Source: Syntrophaceae bacterium
GTDB lineage: Bacteria; Desulfobacterota; Syntrophia; Syntrophales; UBA2192
Direction of reading: 5' to 3'
Assembly (NCBI GenBank): GCA_013177795.1
Contig: JABLXY010000004.1
Coordinates: forward strand, 441,584-505,583
DNA: 64,000 nucleotides
Positions 25,633-33,770 of this stretch are shown here, in pieces. Position 1 is the stretch's first letter, and the number at the start of each line of letters is the position of its first letter. The notes beneath the pieces were generated by a model. That model was given only the letters and a program-made list of their open reading frames with translations. It was not told where the DNA came from and did no database searches. The position numbers and the translations under genes are program-made.

Positions 25633-26802
25633 TCAGGGCCGTTCTTTCACAAAAAACAGCAGTGCTGCCGAAACCGCCGTCAGCGCCAGCGACAGGATAA
25701 ACGGCGCCTCCATTCCGAAGCGGTCCCACAGCAGGCCGGCGACCACGGAGGCCGGCAGGGCGCACAGGCCGGTCACCATCTGGAAGCCGCCCAGCGCGCT
25801 CGCCCTGTACTCCACCGGGCCCAGCTCGGAGACAAAGGCCTTCTGCACCGTGTCGATGCCGGCCTGATGCAGCCCGAAGAGGACAAAGGCCGCCACGACC
25901 ATCCACGCGCTGTCGGCGTGGATCATGGTCAGGCAGACGAGCCCCCAGAGGGCGTAGGAAATCTGGAGGACGGCCTTGCGGCCGATGCGGTCGGAGAGCA
26001 CGCCGAAGGGGTAAGAGCAGAAGGTCGCCACCAGCGTGAACAGCAGGTAGAAGACGGGCACCGTGGTGACCTGGAAGCCGAACCGGTTGGCGAAGATGAG
26101 CAGAAAGGAGTAGCTGAAGGCCCCGAGCGAAAAAACCGCGCTCAGGAGGACGAAGAGCTTGAAGTTCCCGTCGAGGTTGGCGAGGGTGATTCCCTTGAAG
26201 AGCTTTGCGTCTTCGAGGCGCTGCTCGCGGATGTTGACCACGATGAGGGCGACGGCAATGAAGGACGGCACGGCGGCGATGAGCAGGAGGTTCTGGTAGC
26301 CGAGAAACGGGAAGGCCACGATGCAGAAGACGATCCCGACAAGCGCGCCGGCATTGTCCAGGGTCCGGATGAGCCCGAAGTTTTCGCCCCGGTTGCTTCG
26401 CTTCGAGAGGTCCGCCACCATGGCATCCCGCGGGGCGCCCCGCATCTTGCCCGCCCGGTCGAGGATCCGGAAGGGGACGAGCCAGTGCCACGTGGCAGAC
26501 AGGGCGTAGCCCAGCCGCGAGACCGCCCCGAAGAGATAGCCCAGCCAGATGAAGACCTTGCGCTTGCGCGTCCGGTCGGAGATGTAGCCCGATAGGGCCT
26601 GCGAGAGGGAGACGACGGCGTTGCCGATCCCGTCGATGAGGCCGAGGACGGCCATGTTGGCCCCCAGGGACGCGACAAAGAGGGGCCAGATGGGGTAGAT
26701 CATGTCCGACCCCATGTCGTTGAAGAACGACGCGAACGCAAAGGTGCGGACGGTCTTCTTCGTCTCTCCGGGTGGCGGCTCCCGCCGGTTGTCCGATTCC
26801 AT
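25633..26802 (-). CDS. Major facilitator superfamily transporter
   Basis: The 389-aa protein has about twelve hydrophobic helices and two MFS loop motifs: GYISDRTRKRKV between helices 2 and 3, and GVLSDRIGRKAV between helices 8 and 9. The loop RILDRAGKMRGAPRDAMVADLS is typical of a bacterial MFS subgroup that is often annotated only as permease. The substrate is not predictable. It starts 14 nt after the DUF3568 lipoprotein stop, so the two are probably co-transcribed. Confidence 0.85.
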   Translation of the reverse strand: MESDNRREPPPGETKKTVRTFAFASFFNDMGSDMIYPIWPLFVASLGANMAVLGLIDGIGNAVVSLSQALSGYISDRTRKRKVFIWLGYLFGAVSRLGYALSATWHWLVPFRILDRAGKMRGAPRDAMVADLSKRSNRGENFGLIRTLDNAGALVGIVFCIVAFPFLGYQNLLLIAAVPSFIAVALIVVNIREQRLEDAKLFKGITLANLDGNFKLFVLLSAVFSLGAFSYSFLLIFANRFGFQVTTVPVFYLLFTLVATFCSYPFGVLSDRIGRKAVLQISYALWGLVCLTMIHADSAWMVVAAFVLFGLHQAGIDTVQKAFVSELGPVEYRASALGGFQMVTGLCALPASVVAGLLWDRFGMEAPFILSLALTAVSAALLFFVKERP

Positions 26803-26816
26803 GATGGCGGCCAGCG

Positions 26817-27209
26817 CTACTTCTTCAGGTTCGCCTCGATCTTGTCGTGGACGTATTTCGCCCCGATGTTGCTTCCCGCCGTGCCGACCCGCACGGAGAC
26901 GGTGGTGTCCGTCCGCGTGAGGTAGGTCACGGTGATCTTCACCTTCTCCTCGTAGAGGACGGCGTCGATCGTGCCCTTCTCGATCCTGCGGTCCGGCACG
27001 ATATCCGTCGCCTTGAGATCCGCCAGGGCCTTGCGCGCGGCATCCCACACCTGGTCCATGGGGTACTTGTAGACCGACTCGAGGCTGCCGTCGTGATAGA
27101 CGAACTTCCCCGATTCATACCCCATGACGGTGTCCCCGGCGACGACGGCGCAGCCGGTCAGGGCGGCAAGCGAGAGAAGGCCGGCCACAAGGGCGATTCG
27201 TTTCAGCAT
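26817..27209 (-). CDS. DUF3568 family lipoprotein
   Basis: The 130-aa lipoprotein has a lipobox LTGC (Cys20). The mature part (GKFVYHDGSLESVYKYPMDQVWDAARKAL, then two beta-rich segments ending GAKYVHDKIEANLKK) fits DUF3568, a small periplasmic or outer-membrane lipoprotein family common in Desulfobacterota. No enzymatic residues are seen. It lies immediately upstream of the MFS gene. Confidence 0.8.
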   Translation of the reverse strand: MLKRIALVAGLLSLAALTGCAVVAGDTVMGYESGKFVYHDGSLESVYKYPMDQVWDAARKALADLKATDIVPDRRIEKGTIDAVLYEEKVKITVTYLTRTDTTVSVRVGTAGSNIGAKYVHDKIEANLKK

Positions 27210-27320
27210 AGCGTACCTCCCGGTGATTCGTTTTCGGCTCCGGGCGCAGGGGATGCGGCGTCGGCCGCGGCCCGATGCCGGTTGAGTTGCCGTTGACCCC
27301 GGGCGATCCCGTCCGCGACG

Positions 27321-28163
27321 TCAGGAAAACCGGATGAGGAGCGCCTGCACGATCGTGAACAGAACGGCCCCCGCCGTGGCGATGGCCAGGACCGCCGCGG
27401 CGATGCGGTGCACCAGGGTCTCCCGTTTCCTCTCGTCGTAGCCGAGGGCGAAGCCCGCGGCGATCCCCGCCGCAATCCCCCCGCCGTGGGCCCAGTTGTT
27501 GATGCCGGGCAGCAGGAGGCCGAAGAGGACCAGGCCGATGATCCACCCCATGGCCTGCCGGTAGATGGCCGTTCCGAAATAGCCGCCCCGGGATTTCCCG
27601 TAGTAGAGAATGGCGCCGATCAGGCCGCACACGGAGGCCGAGGCGCCCAGCGTGAAGGGGATCCCGACGAGATAGGAGAGAAGGAAGCCGCAGATGCCGC
27701 TCAGGAGGTAGACGACGAGAAATCGTGCCGTGCCGTATTCCTGCGCCACGAACGGGCCCAGCTGGTGAAGGGCCAGCATGTTGAAGGCGATGTGCAGGAT
27801 GCCCCCGTGGAGCCACGAGGCCGTGAGGATCGTCCACCAGCGGTGGTAGTAGTCGATGGGGAACGTCCCCGTGGCGCCGAGAAGCATCAGGCTCGTGCTC
27901 GAGGGCGACAGCAGCGTGAAGGGGTTGAGCGACATCCCCATCTCCGAGGGCTTGAGGACGAGGGCGAGGATGAAGACGGCCGCGTTGGCGTAGATGATGA
28001 ACTGGATGATGCTCTCGCTGTCGCGCAGCGAGAACCGGGAGAGCCCCTGACGGATCGGCGACCCGGGGTTCACGAGCCCGCAGAAGGGGCACGAGGTCTC
28101 GTCGGAGCTGATCAGCCTCCGGCAGCCGGGGCAGAGCATCGATTTCTTGTCCAGTTGACCCAT
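27321..28163 (-). CDS. Rhomboid-family intramembrane protease with N-terminal zinc ribbon
   Basis: The 280-aa protein begins with two CxxC pairs (CPGC at 11-14, CPFC at 25-28) that form a zinc ribbon, then six or seven membrane helices. The catalytic serine is Ser175 in GASAS (usually GASG), and the histidine is His226 in NNWAHGGGI. WLHGGILHIAFNML supplies the helix-2 His-x-x-x-Asn of rhomboids. The Ser-His dyad is intact, so activity is plausible. The zinc ribbon may recruit substrates on the cytoplasmic side. Confidence 0.9.
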   Translation of the reverse strand: MGQLDKKSMLCPGCRRLISSDETSCPFCGLVNPGSPIRQGLSRFSLRDSESIIQFIIYANAAVFILALVLKPSEMGMSLNPFTLLSPSSTSLMLLGATGTFPIDYYHRWWTILTASWLHGGILHIAFNMLALHQLGPFVAQEYGTARFLVVYLLSGICGFLLSYLVGIPFTLGASASVCGLIGAILYYGKSRGGYFGTAIYRQAMGWIIGLVLFGLLLPGINNWAHGGGIAAGIAAGFALGYDERKRETLVHRIAAAVLAIATAGAVLFTIVQALLIRFS

Positions 28164-28276
28164 CGTTACGCCTCACGCTTCGGGGCACGGTAACACAGTC
28201 AGGGAAAGGCTGTCAAAGGAATTGCAGGTGATTCGGCCTTGTGCGGCGGCGTGGGCCCTAACGGGCGAGACGTTGT

Positions 28277-28369
28277 GAAGTTGAGAAGTTGTGAAGCGTG
28301 GAATGGCTGGCCGTCAAATCCATGCCTCCTGCTGCCCCAAACTTCCTAGCTTCACAGCTTCCAAGCTTC
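28277..28369. repeat. Inverted pair of 8-bp GAAGYTNN arrays
   Basis: Positions 28277-28300 hold three plus-strand octamers (GAAGTTGA, GAAGTTGT, GAAGCGTG). Positions 28338-28369 hold four minus-strand octamers (GAAGCTTG, GAAGCTGT, GAAGCTAG, GAAGTTTG). The arrangement mirrors that at 300-395. It fills much of the 287-bp gap between the divergent rhomboid and methyltransferase genes. Confidence 0.75.
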
Positions 28370-28450
28370 GCCCCCAGTTGCCTTCTCCGGGAATGATTTA
28401 CTTGTCATGGCAATAGCTGTTATAGTGGCCGAACGAGAAGGGGGATCGCA

Positions 28451-29620
28451 ATGGCCATGCGCAAGGGGGATGTCGTCACGCTGACGATCGAGACGGTCGC
28501 CTTCGGCGGCGAGGGGATCGGCCGCGTGGAGAACCTCGTCGTCTTCGTTCCCTTCACCGCCGAGGGCGACGTGGCCGAGGTGGAGATCCGGGAGGCGAAG
28601 AAGCGTTTCCTCCGCGGCCGGGTGAGGAAGCTGCTCACCCCTTCGCCCGACCGGGTGGAGCCTCCCTGTCCCTACTATCAGCGCTGCGGCGGCTGCCATT
28701 ACCAGCATATCGGATACGAGAAACAGGTGGCGATGAAAGGCCGCCAGGTGGCCGAGGCCTTCGCGCGGATCGGGAAATTCCAGTCTGCGCCCGTCGAGCC
28801 GGCCCTCGCCTCGCCCCTCCCCTACGGCTACCGCGGCAAGGGAGAGTTCCACGTGGAGCGCTCGCGCGACGGCGCTTTCCGCATCGGGTTCATGGATGTC
28901 GGTGGCGGCCGCCTCGTCGATATCGAGCGCTGCGCCATCATGGAGGACTCCATCAACGAGCAGCTCGCCTACCTGCGCCGGCCGACCCATTCCCCCCCGC
29001 GCGTCGACCGCTACGTCGTGTGGTCGCTCACCGGCGCAGGCGCGGAAAAGCACGTCGTGCGGCTCGTCAAGGGGCGCGAGATCCTCGTTCCCCACGAGGG
29101 GTTTTTTCAGGCCAACACGGCCCTGACGGACGGCCTCGTCGATTGCGTGATCGAACTGGCCGCGCTCCGCCCCGGCGATGCGGTGCTCGACCTGTATTGC
29201 GGCTCCGGCCTCTTTTCCCTGTTTCTGGCGACGTCCTGCGCGAGGCTCACCGGCATCGAGATCGACGGCGAGGCCGTCGGGTGCGCGCGGCTCAACATGG
29301 CGAGGCACGGGATCGAAAACGCCGTTTTCCATCACGGCGACGTCCGGGACGTCCTGGAAAGGGAATTCGGCGGGGGCAAGGGTGCGGCCGATGCAATCGT
29401 CCTCGACCCCCCGAGGGCGGGCTGCGAGCGGGAGGTGATCGACCTCGTCGCCGGTCTTCGCCCCTCGAGGATCGTCTACGTCTCCTGCGACCCGACCACG
29501 CTCGCCCGCGATGCCCGGCTGCTCGTCGATGGGGGGTTCGATCTAATCGCCGTCCGGCCCGTGGACATGTTCCCGCAGACCCGGCACATCGAGTGCGTCG
29601 CCCTGCTCGTCAAGCGCTGA
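28451..29620 (+). CDS. RNA (uracil-5)-methyltransferase, RlmD/TrmA family
   Basis: The 389-aa protein has an N-terminal TRAM RNA-binding domain (residues about 1-60), a 4Fe-4S cysteine set (Cys73, Cys79 and Cys82 in CPYYQRCGGC, plus one near residue 161), and a Rossmann methyltransferase. DLYCGSGLFSL binds SAM, LDPPRAG is motif IV, and VYVSCDPTTLARD contains the nucleophile Cys that attacks uracil C6. The family makes m5U in 23S rRNA or tRNA; which uridine is modified cannot be decided. The ATG follows an AGAAGGGGGAT ribosome site. Confidence 0.9.
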   Translation: MAMRKGDVVTLTIETVAFGGEGIGRVENLVVFVPFTAEGDVAEVEIREAKKRFLRGRVRKLLTPSPDRVEPPCPYYQRCGGCHYQHIGYEKQVAMKGRQVAEAFARIGKFQSAPVEPALASPLPYGYRGKGEFHVERSRDGAFRIGFMDVGGGRLVDIERCAIMEDSINEQLAYLRRPTHSPPRVDRYVVWSLTGAGAEKHVVRLVKGREILVPHEGFFQANTALTDGLVDCVIELAALRPGDAVLDLYCGSGLFSLFLATSCARLTGIEIDGEAVGCARLNMARHGIENAVFHHGDVRDVLEREFGGGKGAADAIVLDPPRAGCEREVIDLVAGLRPSRIVYVSCDPTTLARDARLLVDGGFDLIAVRPVDMFPQTRHIECVALLVKR

Positions 29621-29762
29621 AAGTGGAGTATGCGGATTCGATGATGACAAAGGACCTGCTCGGTCCATTTTTCAATGAGACATCGCAAGCTTTACAAACC
29701 GCTGCACACTGCCTAAGATAAGGGCGGCTTGAAAAGGCCCTTTTCGAGAAAGACCCGAGTTT

Positions 29763-30602
29763 ATGTACGCAACGCCCACCGATGCCGCAACGGTCATGCT
29801 CCTCAGGCCCCGCGCCAACGCGGCGGAAAAGGCCATCGAGGTCCTCATGGTCCTGCGCAACCGCCGAAGCCGGTTCGTGCCGGGCTACCACGTCTACCCG
29901 GGCGGCATCCTCGACGCCGAGGACTACGAGCCCGGCATCGAGCGCTTCTGCCGGGGGATCGACCGGGCGCGGGCCTCCGGGATCCTGCACGACATGTCCA
30001 GCCCCGAGAAGGCCCTGGGCGCCTGGGTCGCGGGGATCCGCGAGAGCTTCGAGGAGGTGGGGATGCTCATCGCCCTGCGCAGGGACGGCTCCCCCGTGAC
30101 GATCGAGACGGAGGCGGAGCGCAGGCGCTTCTGCGGCTACCGCAAGGCGCTCAACAGGGGAGAGATGAAATTCCGCGAGATGCTCGAGAAGGAGGGTTTG
30201 ATCCTGCCCCTCGAGCGCCTCCACTACTTCTCCCACTGGATCACGCCCGAGCCCCTGCCGCTTCGCTACGACGTGCGGTTCTTCCTCGCGGAGGCCCCCG
30301 CGGCGCAGGCCGTCAACCACGACGGAAAGGAGTTGACGCAGCATCGGTGGTTCACGCCCGCCGAGGCCCTCGAGGAGTACGAAAAGGGCAGGATCGGCCT
30401 GGTCCTGCCCCAGATCATGACACTCGTCGACGTCTCCCGGTTCAGGACCGTCGAGGAGGCCATCGCCGCAACGATCGACCGGCAGGTGCCCGCCAACCTG
30501 ACGAAGATCCGGCGGATCGGCGGGGCTGACGTGGAGGTCATGCCCGACGGGACCGCCTATGAACGCCGCCCGCCCGTCTATTCTTGGCCCGAGAAGGAAT
30601 AG
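29763..30602 (+). CDS. NUDIX hydrolase with interrupted Nudix box (NUDT19-like)
   Basis: The 279-aa protein has YPGGILDAED as the first half of the Nudix box and, about 50 residues later, GIRESFEEVGML as the second half with the metal-binding REXXEE core. This insertion is typical of the NUDT7/NUDT19 side of the superfamily, whose members hydrolyse CoA derivatives. The rest (HYFSHWITPEPLPLRYDVRFFLA) also matches that group. It is convergent with the small lipoprotein gene at 30610, with only 7 bp between the stops. Confidence 0.8.
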   Translation: MYATPTDAATVMLLRPRANAAEKAIEVLMVLRNRRSRFVPGYHVYPGGILDAEDYEPGIERFCRGIDRARASGILHDMSSPEKALGAWVAGIRESFEEVGMLIALRRDGSPVTIETEAERRRFCGYRKALNRGEMKFREMLEKEGLILPLERLHYFSHWITPEPLPLRYDVRFFLAEAPAAQAVNHDGKELTQHRWFTPAEALEEYEKGRIGLVLPQIMTLVDVSRFRTVEEAIAATIDRQVPANLTKIRRIGGADVEVMPDGTAYERRPPVYSWPEKE

Positions 30603-30609
30603 GCCTGTC

Positions 30610-31173
30610 TCAATTCCCCGTCAGCCTGAAGGAGTCGAGGAACCGGTCCCTGTCCGCCGTCGAGCGGGTCTCCTTCGGCGTCACCGCCACCACCTGGTAC
30701 TGCCGGTTGTTGACGATGTAGATGCGCATCTGCAGGGCAAGCCTCCCGTCGGAGGACAGCACCTGCAGCTCCCGCCCCGGGTGACTCCCCATCGAGATTC
30801 TGCGTTCGCCCAGCAGGGTGCCCCGGATATTGCCTACAGCGCCGTCCCGTGCCGCATCGAGCAGCATCTCCCTGTCGCTCGTCGCCGTGAGGGCCTCGGG
30901 GTAGTCTCCGTAGACCACCATGTAGACCGTGCCGCCGCCGTCGGCCTCCACCGTGAAGAAGTGTGCCTCCACGGGTCCGGCCGCAGTCTGAAAGGCCTGG
31001 CGCTTCTCGGCCGGCGTGCCCGGCATCGAGACCGAAAACCCGCCTTCCTTCGAAAGGACGTCCTTCCACACCGGGGTTGACTCGCACCCGGCGAGCGTCA
31101 ACGCAAACGCAGCCAGCGACAAGGCAAGCGCCGCTGTGCATGACAACCGGCATGTCCCGTCAGAGTAACGCAT
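30610..31173 (-). CDS. Hypothetical lipoprotein (187 aa)
   Basis: The protein has a signal peptide and lipobox LTLAGC. The mature part carries a single alpha/beta domain with KEGGFSVSMPGTPAEKRQ, YGDYPEAL, HPGRELQV and RDRFLDSFRL. This pattern recurs in uncharacterised secreted proteins from many bacteria, but no function is known to me. ATG at 31173 follows GGAAGGAA. It lies 37 bp downstream of lemA on the same strand. Confidence 0.75.
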   Translation of the reverse strand: MRYSDGTCRLSCTAALALSLAAFALTLAGCESTPVWKDVLSKEGGFSVSMPGTPAEKRQAFQTAAGPVEAHFFTVEADGGGTVYMVVYGDYPEALTATSDREMLLDAARDGAVGNIRGTLLGERRISMGSHPGRELQVLSSDGRLALQMRIYIVNNRQYQVVAVTPKETRSTADRDRFLDSFRLTGN

Positions 31174-31210
31174 TTCCTTCCGCCCTTTGCCTTGCGGCCC
31201 GTGCCGGTTG

Positions 31211-31780
31211 CTAAAACTTGACCTGCGGGGCCGTCCTCGCCGCCGCCGGCGCCTCGAAGAACGTTGCCGGGGAGAACCCGAAGAGGCCCGCGAGGAGGTT
31301 CGCCGGGAAGCTGCGGATCTTGATATTGTAGGCCTGCACGGCCTCGTTGTACCGCCTCCGCTCCGTGGCGATCCGGTTCTCCGTGCCGGCGAGCTCGTCC
31401 TGCAGCTTGAGGAAGTTCTGGTTCGACTTGAGCTCGGGGTAGTTCTCCACGACGACAAGCAGCCGGCTCAGCGCCGAGGAGAGCTCGTTGTTGGCCTGGA
31501 TCTTGTCGGGGATCGTCCCGGCCCCGCCCACCTTCGCTCGTGCGTTCGTTACCTCGATGAAGACTTCCCTCTCCTGCTTGGCGTATCCCTTGACAGTTTC
31601 CACGAGGTTCGGGATCAGGTCGTAGCGGCGCTGGAGCTGGTTCTCCACCTGCGCCCACGACGACTTGACCTTCTCGTCGAGGGTGACGAATTCGTTGTAG
31701 GTCCCCTTGACGAAGCCGTACAGGGAGAAGGCGATGACGGCCGCCACGGCCAGCGCAATCCAGAGTCCTTTCTTTGCCAT
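31211..31780 (-). CDS. lemA: LemA family protein
   Basis: The 189-aa protein has one N-terminal membrane helix followed by a long helical domain with the LemA signatures YNEFVTLDEKVKSSWAQVENQLQRRYDLIPNL and YPELKSNQNFLKLQDELAGTENRIA. LemA proteins are membrane-anchored with an outward helical domain of unknown function. They usually sit beside TPM-domain proteins, as here (32708-33508). TTGGAGGACCT precedes the ATG. Confidence 0.95.
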   Translation of the reverse strand: MAKKGLWIALAVAAVIAFSLYGFVKGTYNEFVTLDEKVKSSWAQVENQLQRRYDLIPNLVETVKGYAKQEREVFIEVTNARAKVGGAGTIPDKIQANNELSSALSRLLVVVENYPELKSNQNFLKLQDELAGTENRIATERRRYNEAVQAYNIKIRSFPANLLAGLFGFSPATFFEAPAAARTAPQVKF

Positions 31781-31903
31781 AGGTCCTCCAATCTGGTCTG
31801 TCCTGTCGTTCTATCCGGATGATTCCGATCTTTCCACCTGATTTTCCCTGCCCCGGACCCGCCCCCGTCGAGGGAGACATGGCGTCGCGGGGAGGATTGT
31901 CTC

Positions 31904-32635
31904 TCAAGGCCCAGGTGCGTCGACGGCCCCGATCAGCTTCTCGATCTGTTCCGTGTAGGACCGGAAGATGCCCCTGAGCTCCGGCAGGGTCAACCCCTTT
32001 TCGCCCTCGCGGAGGTCGATGCAGCGCAGGAAGGGCGCTGTCTCGATCCCGAACGATTCGGCCACCGCCGCCACGATCTCCCGCCTTCCCCGGGGCGCCT
32101 CCCGGCCCTTCAGGGCGAGGAGGGCGACGAAAACGGACAGGAAGGCCGTGATCGATGCCGCCAGCAGTGCCCGGAGCTCCTGCGCCTTGTCCGCCGTCTC
32201 CAGGAAGCGGGTGCGCAGCAGCATCACTTTCCCCTTCAGCTCCCGCTCGCACTGGAGGCGCAGCGCCTTTTCATCGAAGGCGAGCTGTGCGAGCACGTCC
32301 TCGCCGAAGGCGACCTCGTAGTGCCGCTTCATGTTCAGGAACTCCACCGGGTAGGCATCGAGGGAGGAACCGATGAAATCCTTTGTCATGATCACCGGTG
32401 TTGCGACCGCCTTCTTCCTCCATTTCGGGATGAGGGGCAGAAGCTTCTCCAGGCCGTCCGGCGCGTCCTTCGCGAGGACGACGAGGAAATTGATGTCCGA
32501 TTTCCCGGCGATGTAGTCCCCCCGTGCGCCGCTCCCGTAGAGGATGACGGAAAGCAGCCCGTTTCCGTAGATGCCCTTGAGATCCCCGACGATCTCCGGG
32601 AATACCTCCTGCGGTGTCTTCGGTGCCTTGGTCAT
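31904..32635 (-). CDS. Nucleotidyltransferase-fold protein
   Basis: The 243-aa protein contains LYGSGARGDYIAGKSDINFLVVL, the GS-x10-DxD-type catalytic motif of pol-beta nucleotidyltransferases; the second acidic residue is Asn here (SDIN rather than SDxD). A helical C-terminal half follows, probably a substrate-binding or HEPN-like domain. The altered metal ligand may reduce activity. It sits between lemA and the TPM gene on the same strand. Its substrate is unknown. Confidence 0.75.
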   Translation of the reverse strand: MTKAPKTPQEVFPEIVGDLKGIYGNGLLSVILYGSGARGDYIAGKSDINFLVVLAKDAPDGLEKLLPLIPKWRKKAVATPVIMTKDFIGSSLDAYPVEFLNMKRHYEVAFGEDVLAQLAFDEKALRLQCERELKGKVMLLRTRFLETADKAQELRALLAASITAFLSVFVALLALKGREAPRGRREIVAAVAESFGIETAPFLRCIDLREGEKGLTLPELRGIFRSYTEQIEKLIGAVDAPGP

Positions 32636-32707
32636 AAACCCCTTCCTGAATGATCCCCGGTCTTTTTCTTACCCTCACACCTTCTTACCTTCTCAACCTC
32701 TGTCTTT

Positions 32708-33508
32708 CTAGAAGTCTCCCCCTGCCCCGCCTCCGCCGCTCATCCCGCCCCCGAACCCGCCGAACCCCCCGCCGAACCCCCCGAAGCCGCCGGAGGAGCC
32801 TCCCCCCCAGCTGCCTCCGTAGCGGCCCCCCCCATAGCGCCGGCCGCCGCCGGACCAGTTGAAGAGGAGCATGGCGAGGATGTACCGTCCCGTCTCCGTG
32901 AAGAGCAGCAGGAGGACCACGATGAAAAACAGAATCATGGTGAAGGGGCTCACCGGCGTCCCCCCCGTCGGCCTGGCGGGCTGCATCGGGGGCCTGCCCG
33001 TGAGCGTCACGCCGGCCTGGCGGGCGATCACGTCCGAAACGGCCGCCATGGCGTTGGACAGCCCCTTGCCGTAATCGCCCCGCGACAGGTGCGGGATGAC
33101 GTGCAGGCGCAGGATCTCGCCCGCGACCCCGTCCGGCAGGATGCCCTCGACGCCGTAGCCCGTCTCGATCCGCACCCGCCGCTCCTTGAGGGCGAGCAGG
33201 ATGAGCACGCCCTTGTCCTCGCCCTTTTTCCCGATGCCCCAGGACTCGTAGAGGCGGGTCGCGTACTCGTCGGGCGACATGTCACCCACGCTGCTCACCG
33301 TGGCCACGACGACGGCCGTCCCGGTCTTCTGCAGAACCTCCCGGGCGAGGTTCTCCATGGATTCGCGCTCTGCCGCGGGGATCACGTTGGCGAAGTCGTT
33401 CACGGCGCCGATGGGGCGGGGAAAGACCGGTTCCGCGGCGGCGGACGGTCCCGCAGAGAGGGCGGACACCAGTACCAGCAGAAGAGCGGTGAGGAAGCGT
33501 TTCGTCAT
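32708..33508 (-). CDS. TPM-domain secreted protein with glycine-rich C-terminus
   Basis: The 266-aa protein has a signal peptide, a TPM (TPM_phosphatase) domain (GAVNDFANVIPAAERESMENL, then DKGVLILLALKERRVRIETGYGVEG), a membrane helix near residue 195, and a Gly-rich tail of about 50 residues ending GGAGGDF. This matches the YgcG type, whose members pair with LemA. TPM domains have been reported as phosphatases or metal-dependent repair factors; the role here is open. Confidence 0.9.
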   Translation of the reverse strand: MTKRFLTALLLVLVSALSAGPSAAAEPVFPRPIGAVNDFANVIPAAERESMENLAREVLQKTGTAVVVATVSSVGDMSPDEYATRLYESWGIGKKGEDKGVLILLALKERRVRIETGYGVEGILPDGVAGEILRLHVIPHLSRGDYGKGLSNAMAAVSDVIARQAGVTLTGRPPMQPARPTGGTPVSPFTMILFFIVVLLLLFTETGRYILAMLLFNWSGGGRRYGGGRYGGSWGGGSSGGFGGFGGGFGGFGGGMSGGGGAGGDF

Positions 33509-33770
33509 GTGCGCCGGCGGAGCTTTCGGGGCCTCGTGTCAGAGGATTGTTGCATGGGGTCGGGTTGCTGACGCCCGAGCGTCATCTATCCTACGCACGC
33601 GTCGCGGTGAAGTCAAACTTTTCCTCGGGATTCCGGGCGGATAGAATGGCCCCGTCCGGTGTCGTCCCGGCGGCTTTTCTTGGCAGAGTATTTGCACGCT
33701 TGCGGGTACCCCAGCCGCACCGTTTCCGATGTCACAGCCTCGACCAAAACCGGTCTATCCGGGAGAGCAG

